DNA of 64,000 nucleotides from Petrimonas sp. (GTDB lineage: Bacteria > Bacteroidota > Bacteroidia > Bacteroidales > Dysgonomonadaceae), in NCBI GenBank assembly GCA_012839475.1, contig DUNG01000023.1:292368-356367 (forward strand), written 5' to 3'. The position numbers and the translations under genes are program-made. Under the pieces are notes generated by a model. The model saw only the letters and a program-made list of their open reading frames with translations. It made no database searches and had not been told where the DNA came from. Shown one piece after another: positions 26,819 through 35,388 of the stretch (position 1 is the first letter of the stretch; each line of letters begins with the position of its first letter).

Positions 26819-27582
26819 GGTGTTAATTTTATGTAATTAATGTAGGTATACGTGTTCGCTTTTGCACGGCTTTTCATTGTCTCCGTTACCTTGGTCTGCA
26901 AGTCGGCAGCCTGCTCTTTGGGTGGTAATCCCGCGTTGGGGACAATGGGGCCATCGACGAAAGCCGTGATCTTCGGTTTTTTGCCGAATCGCTTTTTTTG
27001 AAAGGTGACTGTCAGTCCGAAAGCCGGTACCCGGTTCTCCACGGGAAAACGGAACGCGGTTCGGTTTATCGGGCGGATAAAGGTACAATAAGGCCAAAGA
27101 TGCGCTTCGGGGAAGAGGGTAACGCAACAGCCTTGCGCGATCCTCTCGTTTACGGCGGCGCGAAATTCAGCCATCCCCTTTATCCCGTTGGGGATGGGTA
27201 AAGCCCCTAAGCACGGTAACCACTTTCCTACCACGGGGATGCCGAGGTTGGCCGTGCTCGCGACAGTGAAAACACGTTTGCTGTTGCAGGCGTGTACGGG
27301 TAGGAATACATCGCCCATCCCCAACGTGTGGTTGCCGTACAGGAAGAAACCCGATGAGCCGGCCTCGGCGAATTTCTCTCTCCCGACCACGGTGATGTGC
27401 AACCCGAATTTGCAGTAGAGGTAGGCGAACGCCTTGGCGAGCGGGTAGACCCATTTTTGCTTCCTGATGCGTGACTTTTTGGTGGGGATCCACTCGTAAT
27501 CCTTGGGCAACGTGTAGTGTTGACCTGGGTTTTCTACAAAGTCCACGTTGAAAGAGGTGTAATATCTTTCTTGTCGGCGCAT
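26815..27582 (-). CDS. PlsC-like acyltransferase, first gene of the operon
   Basis: Predicted lipid acyltransferase of 255 residues. The catalytic motif is NHTLGMGD (His85, Asp91), which has five residues between His and Asp where PlsC normally has four. The FPEAHLW segment corresponds to the FPEGTRS motif. A hydrophobic stretch at about 46-60 may seat it on the membrane. The start ATG is preceded by a 194-bp gap that holds the 27611-27628 palindrome. The two acyltransferases of the operon are only distantly alike, so they probably act on different positions or acceptors. Confidence 0.75.
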   Translation of the reverse strand: MRRQERYYTSFNVDFVENPGQHYTLPKDYEWIPTKKSRIRKQKWVYPLAKAFAYLYCKFGLHITVVGREKFAEAGSSGFFLYGNHTLGMGDVFLPVHACNSKRVFTVASTANLGIPVVGKWLPCLGALPIPNGIKGMAEFRAAVNERIAQGCCVTLFPEAHLWPYCTFIRPINRTAFRFPVENRVPAFGLTVTFQKKRFGKKPKITAFVDGPIVPNAGLPPKEQAADLQTKVTETMKSRAKANTYTYINYIKLTP

Positions 27583-27610
27583 GATTTAATCAGCCTGTTT
27601 AATTCAGCTA

Positions 27611-27628
27611 TTTAATAGAGCTATTAAA
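27611..27628. promoter_or_regulatory. Perfect inverted repeat, candidate TetR operator
   Basis: TTTAATAG-AG-CTATTAAA has two perfect 8-bp arms around 2 bp. It begins 29 bp upstream of the first start codon of the acyltransferase-GT8-activase-tetR operon, where an autorepressing TetR protein would be expected to bind. Confidence 0.5.
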
Positions 27629-27736
27629 AACGGCTGTAATTTAGGGATATTTTTTTAAATTAGCAAGAAAAAGTGATTTTGTTTCGTTGCCTAAGTTCAA
27701 CTTAGAAGTGCAACGCCCGGGTACGAATTTTTTTAT

Positions 27737-27744
27737 TACCTTTG
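27737..27744 (+). promoter_or_regulatory. -7 box of the trpS promoter
   Basis: TACCTTTG fits TAnnTTTG; no good TTTG is seen 20 nt upstream. Transcription would start near 27751, which excludes the upstream TTG start at 27742 and supports the ATG at 27778. Confidence 0.5.
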
Positions 27745-27777
27745 TCCGTTCAACGAAAAAAGAAACAACGAGAAATC

Positions 27778-28767
27778 ATGGATATTGTTTTAAGCGGTAT
27801 ACGCTCCACCGGGAAACTGCACCTGGGGAACTATTTCGGGGCGCTTCGCAACTTCATACGGATGCAGGATGAGAACAGGTGTTACTTTTTTATTGCCGAC
27901 CTGCACTCGTTGACCACACACCCCGACCCGAAGTCACTGCATGAGAACGTGAAGAACGTGCTTATCGATTACCTGGCGGCGGGACTCGATCCCGAGAAGT
28001 CGGTTATCTACGTGCAGAGCGACGTGAAAGAGGTCATCGAGCTGTACCTCTACCTGAATATGCACGCCTACTTGGGCGAGCTGGCAAAGACCGTCTCATT
28101 CAAGGAGAAGGCCCGGAAGCAGCCGAAAAATGTGAACGCGGGGCTGTTCACCTACCCCACGCTCATGGCGGCCGATATCTTGGTACACCGGGCGGATAAG
28201 GTGCCGGTGGGGAAAGACCAGGAGCAGCACCTGGAGATGACCCGCCGCTTTGCGAGGCGGTTCAATAACCTGTACGGGCTGGAGTACTTCAAGGAGCCGG
28301 TGGCCTATAACTTCGGCGAGGAGCTGGTCAAGATACCGGGACTTGACGGTAGCGGGAAGATGGGGAAGTCGGAAGGGAACGCCATCTACCTGAGTGACAC
28401 GCCCAAGGAGATAGAGAAGAAAGTGAAGAGGGCGTTGACCGACTCAGGCCCCACCGAGTTTAACTCGGAGAAGCCCGATTACATCGAGAACCTCTTCACT
28501 CTCCTGCGGGTAGTCTCCGCGCCCGAGGTGGTGGAGCATTACGAGAACCAGTGGAACCGGTGCGAGATAAGGTACGGCGACCTCAAGAAGCAGCTCGCGG
28601 AGGATATTATAAAGGTGACCTCGCCTATCCGGGAGCGGGTAATCGAGTTGAGCGGTAATGAGCCGTACCTTCGGAAGGTGGCGAAGGAGGGGGCGGAGAA
28701 GGCGAGGGAAAGTGCCGCCGCCACGCTGGCCGACGTTCGGGAGATCATGGGGTTCAAATCGTTTTAA
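27778..28767 (+). CDS. trpS: Tryptophanyl-tRNA synthetase
   Basis: Charges tRNA-Trp with tryptophan at the expense of ATP. The class I signatures are HLGNYFGAL (HIGH-like, near residue 16) and GKMGKSEGN (KMSKS-like). With the ATG at 27778 the protein has 329 residues, the usual bacterial length. An earlier in-frame TTG at 27742 would lie upstream of the predicted transcription start. Transcribed divergently from the acyltransferase operon and not linked to other trp genes. Confidence 0.97.
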   Translation: MDIVLSGIRSTGKLHLGNYFGALRNFIRMQDENRCYFFIADLHSLTTHPDPKSLHENVKNVLIDYLAAGLDPEKSVIYVQSDVKEVIELYLYLNMHAYLGELAKTVSFKEKARKQPKNVNAGLFTYPTLMAADILVHRADKVPVGKDQEQHLEMTRRFARRFNNLYGLEYFKEPVAYNFGEELVKIPGLDGSGKMGKSEGNAIYLSDTPKEIEKKVKRALTDSGPTEFNSEKPDYIENLFTLLRVVSAPEVVEHYENQWNRCEIRYGDLKKQLAEDIIKVTSPIRERVIELSGNEPYLRKVAKEGAEKARESAAATLADVREIMGFKSF

Positions 28768-28901
28768 CGGTATGTTGCTGTCCATGTGGCAACTATGAAT
28801 TTGCTTCTAAAACCCTAAACCTGATTTTATCAGAAAAGACTTTCTGGAGCGGGTTTAATTACTCGCTTGTAAAACCACGATTTGGTGTAACTATTCATTG
28901 T

Positions 28902-29816
28902 ATGTTAACGTTTCGAATGATCGAGTTGAGCGATAGGCCGCTCATCAATTCATATTTGCAACAACAAAACTACAGGGCCTCGGACTTCTGTTTCACTAAC
29001 CTCTATACCTGGGGGAAGCGGTTTAACACCCAGTTCGCGGTAGCCAACGGGTGGCTCTTTATCCGGTTCAAAGACAATTACGACAGGAACTCCTACCTGA
29101 AACCGATTGGAACGGGCGATTTGAGAGAGGCCATCGAGTGGATTATAGAGGATCACAAGTCGTTCGATAGCGTGTTCCAGCTCAGGGGGCTTACCGAAGA
29201 GATGATAGCGGAGGTATCGGCCGCCTTTCCCGAACGGTTCAACTACAACTTCAACCGGAGCGTATCGGACTACATCTACACCACCGAAAAACTGACCCAC
29301 TTGAAAGGCAGAAAACTACAGAGCAAACGGAACCACATCAATCGATTCAAGCGGGAGAACCGGTGGAGCTATCAATCGCTCAATGAAAGCCCGGAGACGG
29401 TGGAGGCGTGCAAGAGGGTGCTCGAAAAGTGGATGAGGGTTAACGAGGAGGATAAGGATCCGACACTGGTGTACGACGACTTTGCAACGACACTCATGCT
29501 GGAACATTTCGATTACCTGGAGTTGAAAGGAGGTGCCATACAGGTGGACGATGAGATCGTGGCGTTCGCCATAGGAGAACGGCTTACAGAGGATACATTC
29601 ATCGTGCACGTGGAGAAGGCGTTTAGCTCGGTGCACGGTGCCTACGCCATCATCAACCAGCAGTTCGTGGAGAACGAGATGGCGAACTACACCTACGTGA
29701 ACCGGGAGGAGGATATGGGGATAGAGAACCTGCGCAAAGCGAAACTCTCGTACCAACCCGATATCCTTTTAAAGAAGTATAACGCTCGGTTTAAAACGTC
29801 AGAGTTGCCTTTGTAA
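28902..29816 (+). CDS. DUF2156-family protein (phosphatidylglycerol lysyltransferase-like GNAT fold)
   Basis: The 304 residues match the DUF2156 group, which has two GNAT-like halves and is related to the cytosolic domain of aminoacyl-phosphatidylglycerol synthases (MprF). Characteristic stretches are SDFCFTNLYTWG near residue 26, KRNHINRFKR in the middle and YVNREEDMGIENLRKAKLSY near the end. There are no membrane spans, so it is probably a soluble aminoacyl- or acyltransferase whose substrate is unknown. A second start is possible at 28917. The next gene, another acetyltransferase-like protein, follows after 50 bp. Confidence 0.82.
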   Translation: MLTFRMIELSDRPLINSYLQQQNYRASDFCFTNLYTWGKRFNTQFAVANGWLFIRFKDNYDRNSYLKPIGTGDLREAIEWIIEDHKSFDSVFQLRGLTEEMIAEVSAAFPERFNYNFNRSVSDYIYTTEKLTHLKGRKLQSKRNHINRFKRENRWSYQSLNESPETVEACKRVLEKWMRVNEEDKDPTLVYDDFATTLMLEHFDYLELKGGAIQVDDEIVAFAIGERLTEDTFIVHVEKAFSSVHGAYAIINQQFVENEMANYTYVNREEDMGIENLRKAKLSYQPDILLKKYNARFKTSELPL

Positions 29817-29866
29817 TCTTTCGCCAACGTCCTGTAGAAGAAGTGTAACACCTAGTTTGAAACGCC

Positions 29867-30730
29867 ATGATACGCCTTGCCGACCCTATTTCAAAAGCCC
29901 AGGTATGGGATATGTGGAAGCGTTGTTTCGGGGATCCGGACGACTACATGGAGCTCTACTTCCGCTACAAGTACCGCCCCGAGGATACCTTGTTGTACAT
30001 AGAGGGTTCCGAGGCGGTGGCCTCCCTGCAAATGCTGACCTATCAATTCACGTTTCACGGCGTGGAGATACCGGTTATCTACCTCTCGGGGGTATGCACC
30101 CTGCCTGCTTACCGAGGTCGGGGTTATGCGCGTGCGCTGTTGTTTGAGAGCTTTAACGAGGCGATCCGACGGGGAGTGCCGCTGATGATCCTGGTGCCAC
30201 AAGAGGAGGGGCTGATGCAATGGTACGCCCGGTACGGGTTTACACAGACGTTCGACCCGGGTAGCGAGCCGCTGCCCTCGTTAAAGGAGCTGTTGAATCG
30301 CCACGAGGGCGATCTGGAAGCGGCTTACAACAAATTTGATGGCCACTACCGGGAACAGGATTTGACAGTGCAAAAAACATTCAGTGATTTCAAGGCGATG
30401 GTAGAGGAGGCTTCCCTGTTCGGTTTCCCCGAGAAAAGGAGTCTGCCGGGGATGGCGCGGGTTATCAATGCCGACCGTCTGCTTTCGCTGTTCGCCTCCC
30501 GACGAGGCGATGCCGTTTCATTTCATGTTGAGGTGAGGGATCCGCTTATCCCGCGGAACAACTTGTCGGTACCTGTTGGGGATGGGGTACACGACTTGGC
30601 CCCAACGTTACAGGCGGAAATTGATAAGCTAACGCGATGGTTGTTGGGCTACCGCACGACCGAGTTGGGGGAACCCTACGCGACCCTCTTCCCTGAAAAA
30701 TCACCTCAGATGCACTATATGCTCGAATAA
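29867..30730 (+). CDS. GNAT-family N-acetyltransferase (Eis-like N-terminus)
   Basis: Probable acetyl-CoA-dependent acyltransferase of 287 residues. The GNAT domain occupies about residues 1-145, with the acetyl-CoA loop in CTLPAYRGRGYARALL (R-G-x-G-Y/A). The remaining C-terminal half is longer than a plain GNAT and resembles the sterol-carrier-like region of Eis-type enzymes. Substrate unknown. Its stop lies 5 bp from the convergent corA stop. Confidence 0.82.
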   Translation: MIRLADPISKAQVWDMWKRCFGDPDDYMELYFRYKYRPEDTLLYIEGSEAVASLQMLTYQFTFHGVEIPVIYLSGVCTLPAYRGRGYARALLFESFNEAIRRGVPLMILVPQEEGLMQWYARYGFTQTFDPGSEPLPSLKELLNRHEGDLEAAYNKFDGHYREQDLTVQKTFSDFKAMVEEASLFGFPEKRSLPGMARVINADRLLSLFASRRGDAVSFHVEVRDPLIPRNNLSVPVGDGVHDLAPTLQAEIDKLTRWLLGYRTTELGEPYATLFPEKSPQMHYMLE

Positions 30731-30735
30731 CCCCA

Positions 30736-31680
30736 CTATAACCACTTTCGCTTTTTGAAGTACAAGAGGATAAAGAGCGAGGAGAACACCATCAATATGA
30801 GCGCGATCGGGTACCCCCATTTCTTATCCAGTTCCGGCATAATCTCGAAGTTCATCCCGTAGATGCTCGCGATAAGCGTGGGGGGCATGAAGATGACCGA
30901 TACGATGGTGAAAATCTTGATGATCTTGTTCTGCTCGATGTTCACGTAACCGAGGAAGGTGTCCTGCAGGTAGTCCAGACGATCGAAGTTGAACTTGATG
31001 TGCTCCACGAGCGAGTTTATGTCCTTGATAATCATGGTGAGCTTAGGCTGCAACTCCACGGCCATGAACTCGCTGCGCAACATGCTCGATACCACCCGTT
31101 GCTTGTCGATGATGTTCTCTCGCAGCATCATCGTCTTCTCCTGCAGGTTCTTGATTTCTGACAGCAACTCCTCGTCGGCCTCTTGCAGGGAGAGCGAGTT
31201 ACTTAACTGGGTGATCTTCTGTGTCATGTTCTCGATCATGTCGGCATCGTACTCGACCCGGGTCTCGAGTAGGGCGACCAGGACGTGGGCACCCGTGGGG
31301 TAGTTCCTGGGGTTGGCCGATATCTTTTTTACCGTCTCGTGGAAGGAGATCAGCTCCTCCGAGCGGACGGTCACCAGTATGTTGTTCTTCAGGATAAAGG
31401 ATACGGGATCGGTTTCAAAATTGGACAATAGGAAGTTGGAGTTGACTACCAACGTGTCGTTGGTTTCGATGTAGCGCGACGACATCTCGATCTCGATCAT
31501 CTCCTCCTCCTCCTGGATGTATATCTTAAGGAAATCTTCGAGTTCGTTTTCAACCTCCTCATCCACGTCGTTGAGGTCGATCCACAAAAAGTTCTGAATG
31601 GGATTCGATTTCAGGAAGTCGAGGCTCCGGTTCACCCTGACTACACCATCCTTATGATAAAATAGTTTGATTTCCGCCAT
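30736..31680 (-). CDS. corA: CorA-family magnesium/cobalt transporter
   Basis: Pentameric inner-membrane channel for Mg2+ (also Co2+). In 314 residues the large cytosolic domain comes first. Two C-terminal membrane helices follow (about 252-273 and 288-307) with the selectivity motif YGMNF between them, and the protein ends in the basic KKRKWL. All family hallmarks are intact. It is 63 bp downstream of rsmA and might be co-transcribed with it. Confidence 0.95.
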   Translation of the reverse strand: MAEIKLFYHKDGVVRVNRSLDFLKSNPIQNFLWIDLNDVDEEVENELEDFLKIYIQEEEEMIEIEMSSRYIETNDTLVVNSNFLLSNFETDPVSFILKNNILVTVRSEELISFHETVKKISANPRNYPTGAHVLVALLETRVEYDADMIENMTQKITQLSNSLSLQEADEELLSEIKNLQEKTMMLRENIIDKQRVVSSMLRSEFMAVELQPKLTMIIKDINSLVEHIKFNFDRLDYLQDTFLGYVNIEQNKIIKIFTIVSVIFMPPTLIASIYGMNFEIMPELDKKWGYPIALILMVFSSLFILLYFKKRKWL

Positions 31681-31743
31681 GTTCTCGTTGTTTTAAATTG
31701 CGATGATATCCGTTCAAAAAGTGTTTCTCTCTTCCGGTGAGCT

Positions 31744-32643
31744 TTATCCCGGCAACGGTTCCGGCACTTTCGGTTTGGCCTGCTCGGGCAACGGTTCAAG
31801 CGCTTTTGGTGGGACCTCTTCATCGAATGTTCCGGGAGTCTCCAGTGAAACCAGTTTGACTTTGACCCACGGTTCAAGCAGGTTGGTCAACGTTTCGAAC
31901 TCTTTAACCGAAAGCTGCTCGGGTCGTTTCGTGAGCAGGGGATCGTCGGGCATGGGGTTCTCATCGGATAGCAGTAGCTTGAGGGAGTTGCGGAGCATCT
32001 TGCGACGCTGGTTGAACCCGGTTTTCACCACTGTTTTGAATAGTTTCTCGTTGCAGGCGAGACGCCTTCGCTTGTTACGCGTGAGGCGGACGACTGCCGA
32101 TTTAACCTTAGGCGGAGGGATGAACGCGTGCTCGTCTACCGTGAAGAGGTACTCGATATCGTACCACGCTTGCAGCAGCACGCTGAGGATGCCGTAGGCC
32201 TTGCACCCGGGTGGGGCGACCAAGCGTTCCGCGACCTCCTTTTGGATCATCCCGGAACAAAATGGGATTATATCCCTATTGTCCAGAACTTTGAAGAAAA
32301 TCTGTGAGGAGATGTGGTAAGGGTAATTGCCAATCACGCTAAAGCTACCGTTGAAATGGGCATCGATGTCCATCCGCAGGAAATCCTGATGGAGGATCTT
32401 GCCGTGCAGTTGCGGGTAGTGTTCGTTAAGGTAATCCACTGACTCGCGGTCAACTTCTACCACCGTGACCTCTCTCTCTTGCTCTAAAAGGAATCGGGTA
32501 AGCATACCAGTACCCGGTCCCACCTCCAGGACGGGAAAGGGGGGAGCCTTGTCGAGCGTTGCCGCCACGCGGCGGGCAATCTCCTCATCCCTGAGGAAAT
32601 GCTGGCCCAGGTTTTTCTTTGCCCTTACCGGAAACATTGCCAT
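31744..32643 (-). CDS. rsmA: 16S rRNA dimethyladenosine transferase with unusual proline-rich tail
   Basis: Dimethylates the two adjacent adenines near the 3' end of 16S rRNA. Motif I is EVGPGTGMLT and the catalytic motif is NYPYHISS, in place of the common NLPY. The core ends near residue 262. The following 37 residues (about 263-299) form a proline- and acid-rich tail with repeats of the type PEPLPG/LEPLPE, making the protein longer than the usual 260-270. A minus-strand TACCTTTG box at 32680-32673 may be its promoter. Confidence 0.95.
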   Translation of the reverse strand: MAMFPVRAKKNLGQHFLRDEEIARRVAATLDKAPPFPVLEVGPGTGMLTRFLLEQEREVTVVEVDRESVDYLNEHYPQLHGKILHQDFLRMDIDAHFNGSFSVIGNYPYHISSQIFFKVLDNRDIIPFCSGMIQKEVAERLVAPPGCKAYGILSVLLQAWYDIEYLFTVDEHAFIPPPKVKSAVVRLTRNKRRRLACNEKLFKTVVKTGFNQRRKMLRNSLKLLLSDENPMPDDPLLTKRPEQLSVKEFETLTNLLEPWVKVKLVSLETPGTFDEEVPPKALEPLPEQAKPKVPEPLPG

Positions 32644-32779
32644 CTGCCGATTATTCCTTATCTTTACTGCCGCAAAGGTAGCAATTTAATTATAGAAAAT
32701 GAGACAAACTCGTTCTAAAAAAACAAGATACGACGTCTGAGGAATGGGTTTTCCAAGGTACTCTTTTTAATTGGGGAAA

Positions 32780-33811
32780 ATGAAGGTTGAATCCGCGAAA
32801 AACGTATTGAAGATCCTGCTCTCATTACTTATTGGATTGTTTATCCTATGGCTCATGTACAGGAAAACCGACTTTGGTGAGCTATGGGTAATCACGAAAA
32901 CGGCTAACTTTGGTATCATCGCCCTCTCTTTGATTTTTGGGCTCATTGGTAATATCTTGAGGGGGTTGCGGTGGGAATTGTTCATTAACGCGCTGGGGTA
33001 TCACCCCCCGAGGGTCAGCATCGTCTACGCCACGTTGGGAAACTACGCGGTCAACTTTTTATTGCCCCGCGCGGGCGACGTGTGGCGATGCGGCGTGGTG
33101 AGCAAGTACGACAAAATCCCGCTGGGGAAAACCGTGGAGACGTTCCTCGTGGATAAGATGATTGATATCCTGGCTGGATTGACGATCATCTTCGTGAGCA
33201 TGGTGCTCTACGTGGACTTTTTTATCTCTTACTTCAAGGACAACCCGGAGCTCTTTGGCAACGTGAAGGGGTTCTTCTCTTCTCCGTGGTTTTACCTGGC
33301 CCTGGGTGCCCTCGTGATTGCCATGGTGCTGCCATTCACGCTTTTTAAAGGGACTACCTTCATGAAAAAGGTGAAGGGATTTCTCGCGACAGTGAAGTAC
33401 GATTTGAAGGTGATTTCGGGGATAAAGGAGAAAAAGCAGGTAATCATCTACACGATCCTTCTCTGGTTCTGTTTTTATTTGTATTTTTACATCTGCTTTT
33501 TCGCGTTCGATTTCACCAAAGACCTTGGGCCACTTGCCGGGTTAATCGTATTCGCGATGACCAATATCGGCATTTCAGTACCGGTGCAAGGAGGGATCGG
33601 TCCCTGGCACTTCGTGGTCATCTCCTCCCTGCTGATACTGGGGGTAGCAGAGAGTGAGGCGCTTGCCTTCGCAGGGGCCGTTTTTGCCGTGCAGTCGGTT
33701 TGGCAAATCCTGTACGGCCTCTTCGGGGTCTTTGCCATGCCATACGTCAAACGAAAAACAGCGGATGAGACTACTGCTGATACTGCTGCCGAGCAGGTTA
33801 AGCAGTCTTGA
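32780..33811 (+). CDS. Flippase-like integral membrane protein (lysylphosphatidylglycerol synthase TM / UPF0104 family)
   Basis: Integral membrane protein of 343 residues with 7-8 hydrophobic segments starting at residue 9. It resembles the membrane domain of MprF and the AglD/UPF0104 family (GNILRGLRWELF; LPRAGDVWRCGVVSKY). Relatives act as lipid flippases or are fused to aminoacyltransferases, so lipid flipping is the best guess. The ATG at 32780 is preferred over a TTG at 32771. It stands alone, divergent from rsmA and 110 bp before pepD. Confidence 0.8.
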   Translation: MKVESAKNVLKILLSLLIGLFILWLMYRKTDFGELWVITKTANFGIIALSLIFGLIGNILRGLRWELFINALGYHPPRVSIVYATLGNYAVNFLLPRAGDVWRCGVVSKYDKIPLGKTVETFLVDKMIDILAGLTIIFVSMVLYVDFFISYFKDNPELFGNVKGFFSSPWFYLALGALVIAMVLPFTLFKGTTFMKKVKGFLATVKYDLKVISGIKEKKQVIIYTILLWFCFYLYFYICFFAFDFTKDLGPLAGLIVFAMTNIGISVPVQGGIGPWHFVVISSLLILGVAESEALAFAGAVFAVQSVWQILYGLFGVFAMPYVKRKTADETTADTAAEQVKQS

Positions 33812-33921
33812 AGTAAACGCCTTAGCGATGCACTAACGCGTTTGTCATCGAAATGCGAGGGTGACGTGGAGTCAGGCAAAACATGATGAATAAACCAACA
33901 AACAAACTAAAAAAAGAAAAT

Positions 33922-35385
33922 ATGACAACTAGATCGATTCGTAATCTGTACCCGAAGAACGTGTGGGGTTATTTCCACGAGTTAACGCGTATCCCTCGCC
34001 CCACCGGGCATATGAAGGAGGTAACGCGATACGTTATGGACTTTGGAAAGCGGTTGAAATTGGAGGTGGAGCAGGATAAGACAGGCAACGTGCTTATCAA
34101 AAAACCGGCGACCAAGGGGTATGAAGGCGCGAAAACCGTTATCCTGCAGTCGCACCTCGATATGGTACCACAGAAGAACAGCGATGTGGAGCATGACTTC
34201 ACCCGTGACCCGATTGAGGCGTACGTTGACGGTGAGTGGGCAAAGGCCCGCTCTACCACGCTGGGAGCGGATAATGGCATAGGCTGTGCCATGATGATGG
34301 CCGTGCTTGAAGACAACACCCTGCAACACCCGGCTATCGAGGCGCTGTTCACCGTGGATGAGGAGGTGGGCATGGACGGTGCGAACGGTCTGGAAAAGGA
34401 TTTCCTGGAGGGAACGCTGATGATTAACCTCGACACGGAAGAGCTGGGCGAGCTTTGTATCGGTTGTGCCGGTGGAAGGGATGTGAATGTCTCTTTCCGG
34501 TTTCAACCCGTGGAGGAGATAGAGGAGGACGACGTGGCGTATAAGGTGAGCTTGAGAGGGTTAAAAGGTGGCCATTCAGGTGTGCAGATACATCTCGGGC
34601 GGGCCAACGCGAACAAGTTGATGAACCGCTTCCTGAAAGAGGTGGTGAGCGACTATGAAGCCCGCATCGCGAGTGTTAACGGTGGTTCGCTAAGGAACGC
34701 GATACCGAGGGAGTCGTTCGTGGTACTCACGATCCCTGAGGAGTTATCGGATGACCTGATCGACCTGGTGGCAGAGTACGAATCGCTGTTCCGTGAGGAT
34801 TACGCGGGTGTGGAGGAATCAATATCTTTTAAAGCTGAGCGTACCGAACTGCCCAAGTGGCTCCTTCCCGTGGAGGTGCAGGATGACCTGATCAACGCTA
34901 TTGAAGCGTGCCACGATGGGGTGGTCAGCTACCTGGCAGATTTCCCGGGGGTGGTGGAGAGCTCGTTCAACTTGGCCCTGGTGGACACACGGGAGGATCG
35001 CATCGAGGTGAAGCTGCTGGTGAGGAGCTCCTCCGAGAGCCGGAAGGATTGGGTCTGCTCATCGCTTGAAAGCCTGTTTCTGCTGGCCGGGGCGAAGGTG
35101 GAGTTCTCCGGTGACTATTCGGGATGGCAGCCGAACGCGCACTCCGAACTGCTGGGAACGATGGAACGGGTCTACTTTGAGAAGTATAACGATCGCCCCA
35201 AGGTGTCGGTGATTCACGCGGGACTGGAGTGCGGTATCATCCAGTCGAAGCTGGAGCAGCAGCTCGATATCGTTTCGTTTGGGCCGACCATCCGGGGTGC
35301 TCACTCTCCAGACGAAGCGGTTAAAATAGATAGCGTGGGGTCATCATACGAGTACCTGGTAGAGGTGTTATCGCGACTGAGTTAG
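33922..35385 (+). CDS. pepD: Cytosol non-specific dipeptidase (aminoacyl-histidine dipeptidase)
   Basis: Zinc dipeptidase of the M20 family that hydrolyses Xaa-His and other dipeptides. The 487 residues from the ATG at 33922 match the family length. Metal and catalytic segments are LQSHLDMVP (His and Asp), GADNGIG, DEEVGMDGA (catalytic Glu pair) and LDTEE. Two in-frame ATGs at 33883 and 33886 would add only a lysine/asparagine-rich stub, so the internal start is preferred. The S8 protease gene follows after 3 bp; co-transcription suggests linked peptide use. Confidence 0.95.
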   Translation: MTTRSIRNLYPKNVWGYFHELTRIPRPTGHMKEVTRYVMDFGKRLKLEVEQDKTGNVLIKKPATKGYEGAKTVILQSHLDMVPQKNSDVEHDFTRDPIEAYVDGEWAKARSTTLGADNGIGCAMMMAVLEDNTLQHPAIEALFTVDEEVGMDGANGLEKDFLEGTLMINLDTEELGELCIGCAGGRDVNVSFRFQPVEEIEEDDVAYKVSLRGLKGGHSGVQIHLGRANANKLMNRFLKEVVSDYEARIASVNGGSLRNAIPRESFVVLTIPEELSDDLIDLVAEYESLFREDYAGVEESISFKAERTELPKWLLPVEVQDDLINAIEACHDGVVSYLADFPGVVESSFNLALVDTREDRIEVKLLVRSSSESRKDWVCSSLESLFLLAGAKVEFSGDYSGWQPNAHSELLGTMERVYFEKYNDRPKVSVIHAGLECGIIQSKLEQQLDIVSFGPTIRGAHSPDEAVKIDSVGSSYEYLVEVLSRLS

Positions 35386-35388
35386 ACC

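Noticed and set aside
27742..27777. Upstream TTG start of trpS
   Set aside because: It lies before the predicted transcription start and adds residues not found in TrpS.
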